Below, one piece after another: positions 1 through 5,124 of a DNA stretch of 6,564 nt (position 1 is its first letter; each line of letters opens with the position of its first letter). This stretch comes from Victivallaceae bacterium (GTDB lineage: Bacteria > Verrucomicrobiota > Lentisphaeria > Victivallales > Victivallaceae). The stretch lies in NCBI GenBank assembly GCA_028717165.1, contig JAQUOK010000184.1:1-6564 (forward strand), in the 5' to 3' direction. Below the pieces are notes generated by a model that worked only from the letters and a program-made list of their open reading frames with translations, did not search any database and had not been told where the DNA came from. A program made the translations under genes and the position numbers.

Positions 1-734
1 AGCAGGAGCTGGTCAAGCGCGGCTTCACATTGTTCATGTCCCCCTGCGTCGCCAAGGAGCAGACACTTTTCGGCACCGGCTACCTGCCCTTCTTCAAGGA
101 CCAAACCTACACCCTCAGTGGCGAAGACCTCGCCCTCATCGGCACGTCCGAGCAGACCCTCGTCGGCTACCACGCCGACGAAATTCTCGACGCCGGCACC
201 CTGCCGCGCCGCTATACGTCCTACACGCCTTGCTTCCGCACGGAAGCAGGCAGCTACGGCAAAGAATCCCGCGGCATCTTCCGCGTGCACCAATTCCATA
301 AGGTCGAACAGATCATTTTCTGCCTGCCCGAAGACTCGCCGCGCTGCCACGAGCTCTGCCTCGAAAACGAAGAGTACCTCCTGCAGCAGCTCGGTCTGCC
401 CTACCGCGTGGTCAATGTCTGCGTCGGCGATATGGGCGCTCCGGGCTACAAAAAATATGATGCTGAAGCCTGGTTTGCCGGTTTCGGCACTTACCGCGAA
501 GTTACTTCCAACACCAATTTGACTGATTTCCAGAGCCGCCGGTTAAATATCCGCTACAAGGACGAAGACGGTAAAAACCAGTTTGTGCACACGATCAGTG
601 CTACAGCGGTAACCGACCGGGTGGCGATAGCGATACTGGAAAACAACCAGCTTGAGGATGGAACGGTAATTATTCCTGAAGTTCTGCGTCCGCTGACCGG
701 GTTTGACAAAATCTCGCCGCGAAATGATTATTAA
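1..734 (+). CDS. serS: Seryl-tRNA synthetase, C-terminal catalytic part (5' end outside window)
   Basis: This enzyme charges tRNA-Ser with serine in the cytoplasm, using ATP. The reading frame is open from the first bases (first full codon at 3), so the N-terminal coiled-coil arm and class II motif 1 lie outside the window; about 244 residues remain. Class II motif 2 begins at about 234 (FRTEAGSYGKESRGIFRVHQ), followed by KVEQ. Further on come a CVGDMG block, TYREVTSNTNLTDFQSRR (near 490-540) and motif 3 ending in DRVAIAILENNQ (about 615-650). The SNTNLTDFQ block replaces the common SSCSNCEDFQ, and motif 3 reads ISATAVTDR where NGSGLAVGR is usual; the motif 3 arginine is kept. It therefore looks like a divergent but functional SerRS subtype. 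The gene ends in TAA inside the left arm of a large palindrome. Identification is secure; subtype is inference. Confidence 0.96.
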   Translation, partial: QELVKRGFTLFMSPCVAKEQTLFGTGYLPFFKDQTYTLSGEDLALIGTSEQTLVGYHADEILDAGTLPRRYTSYTPCFRTEAGSYGKESRGIFRVHQFHKVEQIIFCLPEDSPRCHELCLENEEYLLQQLGLPYRVVNVCVGDMGAPGYKKYDAEAWFAGFGTYREVTSNTNLTDFQSRRLNIRYKDEDGKNQFVHTISATAVTDRVAIAILENNQLEDGTVIIPEVLRPLTGFDKISPRNDY

Positions 735-854
735 CCACGAAAGGCACGAAAATCACGAAAAAAGATTTGTGTTTTGATTTTTTACCGTTGGGAAAAAATC
801 AAAACACGATTTTGTATTACTTTCGTGTTTTTCGTGCCTTTCGTGGTTAATAAA
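727..854. repeat. Large near-perfect palindrome with 9-nt periodic CACGAAA heptamers
   Basis: The outer arms are nearly identical inverted copies: TTAACCACGAAAGGCACGAA at 731-750 is mirrored exactly at 831-850. The left arm carries CACGAAA at 736, 745 and 754; the right arm carries TTTCGTG at 821, 830 and 839, all at exactly 9-nt spacing. The inner arms (about 764-783 and 793-813) pair through TGTTTTGATTTTTT and its near-complement, leaving a loop of about 9 nt around 784-792. The palindrome fills the whole gap between two convergent genes and includes the serS stop codon. CACGAA-type intergenic repeats recur in many environmental bacterial genomes (from memory, not checked). It is probably a dispersed repeat that also serves as a transcription barrier. 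The structure is seen directly; its role is inferred. Confidence 0.9.
757..813 (-). terminator. Probable intrinsic terminator of hisA (inner stem of the palindrome)
   Basis: Read on the minus strand, the inner stem (793-813 pairing with 764-783) is followed directly by six T residues (complement of 758-763), which is the layout of a Rho-independent terminator about 40-100 nt after the hisA stop. Read on the plus strand, the same stem is followed by only four T residues (810-813), so termination of serS here would be weaker. The stem is AT-rich, which lowers confidence. Confidence 0.55.
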
Positions 855-1613
855 TCATACCTCCCGGCACTTTTTGACTACGTCGGCGTATTTGAGTTTG
901 CCGCCGAAAATGTCCAGGGCGGAACCGACGGTGAAGTCGATTCTGTCTTTGCCGGTTTCGCGGATTGCTTCAATATCTTCAAGTGAGCGGATGCCTCCGG
1001 CGTAAACCGCCGGAATCGGAGAATGTTCCGCCATGATTGCGATTAAATTTTTGTCAATACCCGCCTGTTTGCCTTCGACGTCCACGGCATGAATCAGAAA
1101 TTCGCTGCAATATCCGGATAAACTTTCGAGCATTGCGGTGTTGACTTCGCAGTCGGTGAATTTCTGCCAGCGGTCGGTCACAATATAATATTTCCCGTCG
1201 CGCAGACGGCAACTCAGGTCAAGCACCAGTTTATCCCGGCCGATCGTTCTGAAAATCCTGTCCAGATGTTCCTGTTTGAATTTGCCGTCGGCAAAAATAT
1301 AGGAAGTCAGGATCAGTCGCGCCGCTCCGGCGTCAAGCCATTCACGGGCACTGTCGCAGTTGATGCCGCCGCCGATCTGCAGGCCGCCGGGATAAGCGGC
1401 AAGCGCTTCCCGCGCGGCGTCGCGGTTTCCGGAGCCGAGCATAATCACATGTCCGCCCTGAAGCTGGTCGCGGCGGTATAGTTCCGCATAAAACGCGGGA
1501 CCATGAACAGCTTCAAAATTGGTCTGCAAAAGCCGATTGTCATCAGTCAGGGTACTGCCGACAATTTGCTTGACTTTGCCCTGGTGCAGGTCGATACATG
1601 GCCTGAATTTCAT
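855..1613 (-). CDS. hisA: Eukaryotic-type (HIS6-like) ProFAR isomerase of histidine biosynthesis
   Basis: The product is 252 residues, the usual length for the HIS6 form of phosphoribosylformimino-5-aminoimidazole carboxamide ribotide isomerase. It performs the Amadori rearrangement of ProFAR to PRFAR in the cytoplasm. It is a TIM barrel. The N-terminus reads FRPCIDLHQGKVKQIVG with catalytic-type Asp8. GGHVIMLG (53-60) and the phosphate-binding GGGIN (81-85) follow. LVLDLSCR places the second acidic residue at Asp132, then comes TDRWQKF (146-152), HAVDVEGK (175-182), AGGIRS (205-210) and VGSALDIFGG (229-238). These blocks match the fungal and plant HIS6 family, not the common bacterial HisA, which starts with a PAIDL-type motif. 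The ATG at 1613 is chosen because MKFRPCID is the family start; the upstream GACGAG is a weak ribosome binding site. No other his gene is in the window. Confidence 0.93.
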   Translation of the reverse strand: MKFRPCIDLHQGKVKQIVGSTLTDDNRLLQTNFEAVHGPAFYAELYRRDQLQGGHVIMLGSGNRDAAREALAAYPGGLQIGGGINCDSAREWLDAGAARLILTSYIFADGKFKQEHLDRIFRTIGRDKLVLDLSCRLRDGKYYIVTDRWQKFTDCEVNTAMLESLSGYCSEFLIHAVDVEGKQAGIDKNLIAIMAEHSPIPAVYAGGIRSLEDIEAIRETGKDRIDFTVGSALDIFGGKLKYADVVKKCREV

Positions 1614-1689
1614 GATATCATCTCGTCATTTGTCATTGTGGTAAATTTTTGGTGGGCGCTCCGCCCCTACATATTATTGGATTAAGCAA

Positions 1690-1709
1690 TTATAATCATC
1701 TGATTATAA
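1690..1709. promoter_or_regulatory. AT-rich perfect palindrome upstream of hisA (possible operator)
   Basis: The 9-bp arms TTATAATCA and TGATTATAA are perfectly complementary around a TC centre and lie about 80 bp upstream of the hisA start. Several TATAAT-like hexamers overlap it on both strands. The palindrome is seen; an operator role is inference. Confidence 0.3.
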
Positions 1710-1925
1710 ATCAATTATAATTTTTATGCTATTCAAAGCGTTTGCTTTGGTTTTTGCCAGCGTTACGCTCAAACTCACACGGTTTTCTATCGTATTGAAA
1801 CAGCAATGGCAAATATTGGCAAATAAAATTTACCACCGAATTCTTGCTTATTCAAGACGTAAAACCGCCAAAAATCCCGCAATGCGAACATTTGTGTTAT
1901 TGTCCTCATCATGAGAAGTTTTTCC

Positions 1926-1978
1926 CTTTCGTTTTTCGGCAATTGAAATTATGATGCCGAAAAACAAAAATACGAAAG
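1926..1978 (+). promoter_or_regulatory. Stem-loop ending at the integrase ribosome binding site
   Basis: TTTTTCGGCA (1932-1941) pairs perfectly with TGCCGAAAAA (1955-1964), and after an 8-nt bulge CTTTCG (1926-1931) pairs with CGAAAG (1973-1978). The lower stem ends exactly where the Shine-Dalgarno AGAGGA begins, about 7 nt before the ATG at 1989. Such placement could tune translation of the integrase or insulate it from read-through. The pairing is seen; the function is inferred, and the downstream gene is now a pseudogene. Confidence 0.5.
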
Positions 1979-1988
1979 AGGAAATAAC

Positions 1989-2660
1989 ATGTCCCAAACA
2001 AAAGATTTCCGCCGCGCTAACGGTTCCGGACGCATCTATAAAGCTAACGGAGTTTATTATCTGCAATATCGTCTGGACGGCAAGCGTAAAAGTGTTACGC
2101 TGAAAAGTCCGGACGGCAAACGGATCAGCAAATTGCGCGAAGCGGAAAAAGCAGCCCGGAAATATCTGGAACCACTGCACAGCATCAAAGAAATCGAAAC
2201 CAGGGAAGAATACCTTGAACAAAAAGCTGAACTTCAAAAATTAAAAGCAAAGACAACAATTACCCTGGAATCCGCAATCGAATTGGCACTGCAAAAAAAA
2301 CACCGGGGAAATAATGTCCCCGGAATGGGTTAATAGAATACGTACCTACTGGAATGATTTTGTCGCGTTTATTCGCAATCATTATGATATTTCTACGCTT
2401 GGCGAAGTGGAATGTTTCCATGTTGAAGCCTATTGGCTGAACCTGCGTGAAAATGGTCGCAGCGCCGGCAAAGCGTTAAAGATTTCCACAGTCTGCGGCA
2501 TTGCTTCTGCTATTACGCCGGGATCAAAGGCGTACCGCTGCCGGTGGTACAGAGTATAGTGGGCCATATTTCCGCCGATATGACGAAACATTATCAGGAT
2601 CATGCTGACCGAAAAGCGAGACTCAAAGGTATCGCCATAACATTACAACAACACTTTTAA
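1989..2660 (+). pseudogene. Tyrosine recombinase (phage-type integrase) pseudogene: frameshift plus internal deletion
   Basis: The first segment (1989-2333) has a good Shine-Dalgarno (AGAGGA) and reads as an arm-type integrase N-terminus (GSGRIYKANGVYYLQYRLDG and a Lys/Arg-rich helix). It shifts frame at an eight-A run (2293-2300). The next segment, about 2302 to 2475 in the +1 frame (SPEWVNRIRTYWNDFVAFI), is the start of the core-binding SAM-like domain. From about 2481 the original frame resumes with DFHSLRHCFCYY (catalytic His-x-x-Arg, from 2484), VGH (2559-2567) and HYQDH with the nucleophile Tyr at 2592-2594, ending in TAA at 2658. The rest of the core-binding domain and the first catalytic Arg box are missing, apparently deleted near 2455-2480. 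Only about 223 residues remain of an expected 350-400. It cannot encode an active recombinase. Confidence 0.88.
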
Positions 2661-2956
2661 GAAAAGTAAAAAAGTAAAACGCAATACCCCTTCCGCCGTC
2701 AGGCTTTTTATGAGAGCGGCAAAAAGCGGTAATTTGCGGTAAAAGTTTTGCGTCTTTTTAACGCTTTTTGCGTGAGAGCGTTTTTCGGGCAAAATGCGGC
2801 AAATTGAGGAAAAAAGCAGCAAAAAAGCCGTCCAATAGCGTTGCGTTACCACCTTGAAATTTGCCTTTCCGGGAACGGCGTTTTAGCCTATTGAAAAACC
2901 GAACAAAAGGAGTTTTTTACGTCTTCATCGCGTCATGTATCAGCGCCAAATTTCTT
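2661..2956. other. Non-coding, repeat-rich tract downstream of integrase relic
   Basis: No convincing gene. The tract is full of short GCGGYAA-like words (near 2717, 2727, 2737 and 2796) and poly-A/T runs. AACGCT (2760-2765) pairs with AGCGTT (2777-2782) and is followed by more T residues, a weak terminator-like hairpin. CAATAG (about 2833) and CTATTG (about 2889) form an inverted pair around a GC-richer patch. A 69-codon open frame on the minus strand (2643-2852) shows no recognisable family and is not called. The tract may belong to the integrative element that carried the recombinase. Confidence 0.45.
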
Positions 2957-3061
2957 TTATAGACTGCTTCCGGTAATCGCAAGTTGATTCGGTTTCATTT
3001 CCGCCATCATTTTGGCCAAGAGATGGAGATTGTGGGTCAGCATGACCCAGCTGATATAACG
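2957..3061 (-). pseudogene. C-terminal remnant of a DDE-type transposase
   Basis: On the minus strand 34 codons ending in TAA read RYISWVMLTHNLHLLAKMMA and then EMKPNQL. The pattern of an aromatic/Trp segment followed by HNLHLLA resembles the C-terminal helix of several DDE insertion-sequence transposases. An in-frame TGA lies directly upstream (3062-3064), preceded by KLDFETK, which could be a continuation of the same gene beyond the stop. No start codon, catalytic triad or terminal repeats can be matched to it, so only a short decayed tail of an insertion sequence remains. The IS family is not determinable by eye, and chance similarity is possible given the length. Confidence 0.5.
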
Positions 3062-3322
3062 TCACTTTGTTTCAAAATCCAGTTTCTTTGTTGAAAAATT
3101 TCTTGTACACTATATTTTACAAGTAAATGAAATTCCCAAGGAAACATCCATAAAGTAAAATGGTGAAATTAAGCATTCACTATAGAATGGTCGGAATTAA
3201 AACTGTTTTATTCCCTCGAAATTTCAATATTTGGTCAATTTAACTTTACAAAATATAGGCATATTTTAGAATATAATCTGCAAAGAACACAAGTATGATT
3301 ATTGACCGGGTTTGTTACTGAA
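3062..3322. other. Non-coding AT-rich gap between transposase remnant and araC-type gene
   Basis: No gene is seen. Minus-strand sequence at 3064-3110 may be further decayed transposase (YKKFFN- and KLDFETK-like pieces in different frames). An imperfect inverted repeat lies at 3098-3127 (CTTGTA at 3102 with TACAAG at 3118). GGTCAAT (3233-3239) and ATTGACC (3301-3307) form an inverted pair 61 bp apart of unknown meaning. Confidence 0.5.
3250..3267 (-). terminator. Possible terminator hairpin downstream of the AraC-type gene
   Basis: AAAATAT and ATATTTT are perfect arms around AGGC, 56-73 bp beyond the stop codon of the minus-strand regulator. The stem is pure A/T and no long U tract follows on the minus strand, so it is a weak candidate. 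Confidence 0.25.
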
Positions 3323-4252
3323 TTATTCAATCGAAAGCCAATTACTAGAGGCTCCCTTTATCTTTACTTTTGAATCCCGTCCCGGAGTGTGAAGAATTCC
3401 ATGATTCTGTTTTCGATATATTCTGGGCTGAATTCCTGTGATCTGGACAAATTGTTTTGAGAAATAATTCGCATCGTTGAATCCCGTTTTTGATGCTATA
3501 TCTGCAACTGATAAAGAAGAATACGCCAGAAGTGCTTTTGCCTTTTTTATTCGCAATTCCAACAGATATTGGATTGGAGATATTTTCATTCGTTTTTTAA
3601 AAAGTCTGCAGAAATTCGGCACGCTCATTCCAGCCACAATAGCAAGATTCTTTAAAGTAAGCTTTGATTGTAAATTGTTTTCAATATGATTGAGTACGGG
3701 AGCAAGTTTATTGCTGGCTGCGGCTTCATTGGCTGAAAGACAAAAACATTTACGTAAAATCAGCACAAGTGCTTCTACCAGTAAAATTACTTGCATAACA
3801 GGGAAACCTGCCCTGCTATTTATTTGTTCTTCAGTACTTTGAAAGACTATATTATCAAGTTTTGACATTGTAAGCTCATCTATGAAATGCATTTGTTCCA
3901 GCCAATTTTTTTTACTGAAAAATGTCTGGAATCCATTAATTTTCTCAAGTTCCTCCAAGTATGGAACCAAAATAGCGGAATTGAATATGAAGTTAAGCAG
4001 TACTAATTGAGAAAAATTTTTATAACAATGCCTTTGCCCGGGGGAGATCAGAAAAAGTTCATTAGGATAAATTGGAATACTGACTCCATCAAGTATATGA
4101 AGCCCATCACCTTTATAAACAACTGCCAACTCAAAAAAATCATGCTCATGAAAAAGGATTTCTTCGTCAGCATAGTGTATAACTTTACATGCAAACGCCT
4201 GATGAGTCGAGACTTTAGTATAATCAGCCAATTTCAGAATCATATCTCTCAT
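3323..4252 (-). CDS. AraC-family transcriptional regulator with cupin-type sensor domain
   Basis: This is a DNA-binding regulator of 309 residues. The N-terminal half resembles the AraC ligand-binding cupin: FHEHDFFELAVVYKGDG (about 34-50) holds the typical His-x-His and Glu, followed by PNELFLISPGQRHCYKN (63-79). The C-terminal half has the two helix-turn-helix motifs of the AraC/XylS domain: LTLKNLAIVAGMSVPNFCRLFKK (about 198-220), then LSVADIASKTGFNDANYFSKQFV (about 247-269). A basic tail of about 25 residues follows. I chose the ATG at 4252 because AAGGA sits 8 nt upstream. The frame continues to a TTG at 4315, but that start has no ribosome binding site. In Lentisphaerota such regulators often sit near prepilin-like and polysaccharide-degradation genes; the ligand and targets are unknown. 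It is divergent from the prepilin-like gene at 5125. Confidence 0.92.
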   Translation of the reverse strand: MRDMILKLADYTKVSTHQAFACKVIHYADEEILFHEHDFFELAVVYKGDGLHILDGVSIPIYPNELFLISPGQRHCYKNFSQLVLLNFIFNSAILVPYLEELEKINGFQTFFSKKNWLEQMHFIDELTMSKLDNIVFQSTEEQINSRAGFPVMQVILLVEALVLILRKCFCLSANEAAASNKLAPVLNHIENNLQSKLTLKNLAIVAGMSVPNFCRLFKKRMKISPIQYLLELRIKKAKALLAYSSLSVADIASKTGFNDANYFSKQFVQITGIQPRIYRKQNHGILHTPGRDSKVKIKGASSNWLSIE

Positions 4253-4330
4253 AGGAGAATTCCTTATATCCGTATCAAATTTGAATACCTGAATCCGTGA
4301 AAGAAATAAGAACAAATTAAGCCAGAATAT

Positions 4331-4359
4331 ATGATAACATGTTGATATAGTTATGTTAA
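4331..4359 (-). promoter_or_regulatory. Sigma70-like promoter of the AraC-type gene
   Basis: On the minus strand TTAACA (complement of 4354-4359) is followed after exactly 17 nt by TATCAT (complement of 4331-4336). Each hexamer matches the consensus at five of six positions. Transcription would begin near 4324, giving a leader of about 72 nt to the ATG at 4252. This also argues against a long upstream extension of the protein, although the TTG at 4315 would still be inside the transcript. Confidence 0.6.
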
Positions 4360-4410
4360 GGTTAATTAAAGCTTTCGCTATAAAACTTAACCAAACAGGT
4401 AATCACAAAA

Positions 4411-4527
4411 ATGAAGATACAACAACGCAACTGGGAAATCAACTCAATCGGCGGAATTTCTTTAATCGGTGGGCTTTTTAATAATCTAAAAAAAATAGAT
4501 TTAATACCAATTCGTTCTCATTCATAG
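4411..4527 (+). pseudogene. N-terminal stub of a probable IS1380-like transposase
   Basis: ATG at 4411 opens a 38-codon frame reading MKIQQRNWEINSIGGISLIG and then GLFNNLKKIDLIP before a stop at 4525. The SxGGISLIGGLFxxL segment resembles the N-terminus of IS1380-family transposases, where a GG-hydrophobic stretch precedes the first helix. The last eight codons lie inside the left arm of the fold-back element starting at 4505, so that insertion is the likely cause of truncation. I found no convincing continuation of the transposase to the right of the element, which suggests further deletion. The similarity is short, and a chance ORF cannot be excluded. Confidence 0.4.
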
Positions 4528-4662
4528 ACATTCCGCTGGTTCTTTTGAGCCGATTTTTGCCATAAATCCTCGTGCGATACTCTGTATCGCCCTGCGGTTT
4601 ATAACCAAAATCCATCTCAAAATCTATCAGCGCCATTATCTATGACTGATCGCTCATTGGTA
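4505..4662. mobile_element. MITE-like 158-bp fold-back element flanked by TAA
   Basis: The two halves are imperfect inverted copies along their whole length. The ends are TACCAAT (4505-4511) and ATTGGTA (4656-4662). Inward, CATAGA, CGCTG, TTTTGAG, GATTTT, ATAAA and GCGATAC recur in matching order on the opposite strand (right-arm copies near 4637, 4628, 4614, 4607, 4599 and 4586). The apex is GCGATA-CTCTG-TATCGC (4575-4591). A TAA lies on each side (4502-4504 and 4663-4665), consistent with a 3-bp target duplication. The element has no ORF of its own. It overlaps the end of the transposase stub at 4411-4527. The repeat structure is seen; mobility is inferred. A structured RNA or a REP-type palindrome is the alternative. 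Confidence 0.7.
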
Positions 4663-4912
4663 TAATGTTTCCGGCATCCATTTAGCCGGTAAATTGTACG
4701 AAGACTAAATCAGGAAAATCTGAAAATTCGGGGACAAAGGAGAAAAACAAATCCTGGAGTGGGAAATAATCGTTGAAAGCGAGTTGTTTGGCTGATTTTT
4801 CAGTTGCCAAACCAAATAAAAATGAAACCTGAAAATTTCTTTGCGGATTCAGGCAAATAACCTGTTCTTAAAATCAAGACTTTTTGATAAAAAGATAATA
4901 TAGTCATGCTAA

Positions 4913-4940
4913 TTGATTAGATAGTTAAGGAAATTATAGA
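4913..4940 (+). promoter_or_regulatory. Candidate promoter for the prepilin-like gene
   Basis: TTGATT (4913-4918) is followed after 16 nt by TATAGA (4935-4940). Both hexamers are partial sigma70 matches. It would give a leader of about 180 nt. In such A/T-rich DNA matches of this quality occur by chance, so this is only a candidate. Confidence 0.25.
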
Positions 4941-5021
4941 AAATCTCTTGTATATTTATTTTTAAAAGGTTCTGACAGATTAGTGAATGGTTAAATATCA
5001 TACCCAAATTTTAAATCACTA

Positions 5022-5037
5022 TTTCGGGCGGCCGAAA
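5022..5037 (+). promoter_or_regulatory. GC-rich hairpin in the leader of the prepilin-like gene
   Basis: TTTCGG and CCGAAA pair around GCGG, about 90 bp before the start codon and standing out in otherwise A/T-rich DNA. No U tract follows, so it is not an obvious terminator; mRNA stabilisation or regulator binding are possible. Confidence 0.3.
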
Positions 5038-5124
5038 GAATATTTTGAGGAATAAAATAATATAAATCATTAACAATAAATTATTTGTCTCAATATTAAC
5101 TTCTAAGCAGTGAGGAACAAGAAA

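Larger units (their letters stand above)
1614..1988. other. Non-coding gap between hisA and integrase pseudogene
   Basis: This 375-bp stretch holds the divergent upstream regions of hisA (-) and the integrase relic (+); I see no gene or tRNA. It contains a small GC hairpin (GGGCG-CTC-CGCCC, 1654-1666) in the hisA leader and an AT palindrome (TTATAATCA-TC-TGATTATAA, 1690-1709). CAATTATAAT is repeated directly at 1687 and 1712. A short stem CAAAGC-GTTT-GCTTTG (1734-1749) is followed by GTTTTT. TGGCAAATA is tandemly repeated at 1807 and 1817. The AT palindrome is a plausible operator or promoter zone for hisA, but no clear -35/-10 pair with good spacing was found. No attachment site is recognisable. 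Confidence 0.6.
4666..5124. other. AT-rich non-coding region upstream of the prepilin-like gene
   Basis: No gene is recognised. Small inverted repeats are frequent: CCGGC/GCCGG (4671-4689), GTTTGGC/GCCAAAC with a nested CTGA-TTTT-TCAG (4786-4812), CCTGAA/TTCAGG (4828-4853) and TTTCGG-GCGG-CCGAAA (5022-5037). A minus-strand frame of about 56 codons (about 4690-4858) lacks a start codon and a known family, so it is not called. The right part, from about 4870, becomes strongly A/T-rich and probably holds the promoter and leader of the next gene. Confidence 0.5.

Noticed and set aside
118..522. 134-codon plus-strand open frame inside serS
   Set aside because: It overlaps the clearly conserved SerRS frame and has a low-complexity Ala/Ser/Arg/Thr composition typical of an out-of-frame shadow in GC-rich coding DNA.
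774..986. 70-codon plus-strand frame over the palindrome and the hisA 3' end
   Set aside because: It runs through the palindrome and antisense to conserved hisA codons; no family resemblance.
1848..2237. 129-codon minus-strand frame over the integrase 5' region
   Set aside because: It is antisense to the recognisable integrase N-terminus and Phe-rich, as expected for the complement of Lys-rich codons.
2292..2301. Programmed -1 ribosomal frameshift at the A-run
   Set aside because: The frame change needed is +1 (or -2), and a second frame change plus a deletion follow, so loss of function is the simpler reading.
2717..2802. Possible CRISPR-like or iteron array (GCGGYAA words)
   Set aside because: Spacing is irregular, the words are only 6-7 nt and there are no conserved repeat-spacer units or cas or rep genes.
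2643..2852. 69-codon minus-strand frame downstream of the integrase relic
   Set aside because: Low-complexity Phe/Leu/Lys composition from poly-A/T DNA, no ribosome binding site or family recognised; it also overlaps the integrase 3' end.
2935..2976. Plus-strand MYQRQISFIDCFR peptide resembling a transposase N-terminus
   Set aside because: Only 13 codons before a stop and overlapping the opposite-strand transposase tail; too short to support.
4007..4300. 97-codon plus-strand frame antisense to the AraC-type gene
   Set aside because: It lies fully opposite a well-supported coding sequence and shows no family features.
4690..4858. Minus-strand 56-codon frame in the prepilin upstream region
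   Set aside because: No start codon, no recognisable family, and Phe-rich composition; likely chance.
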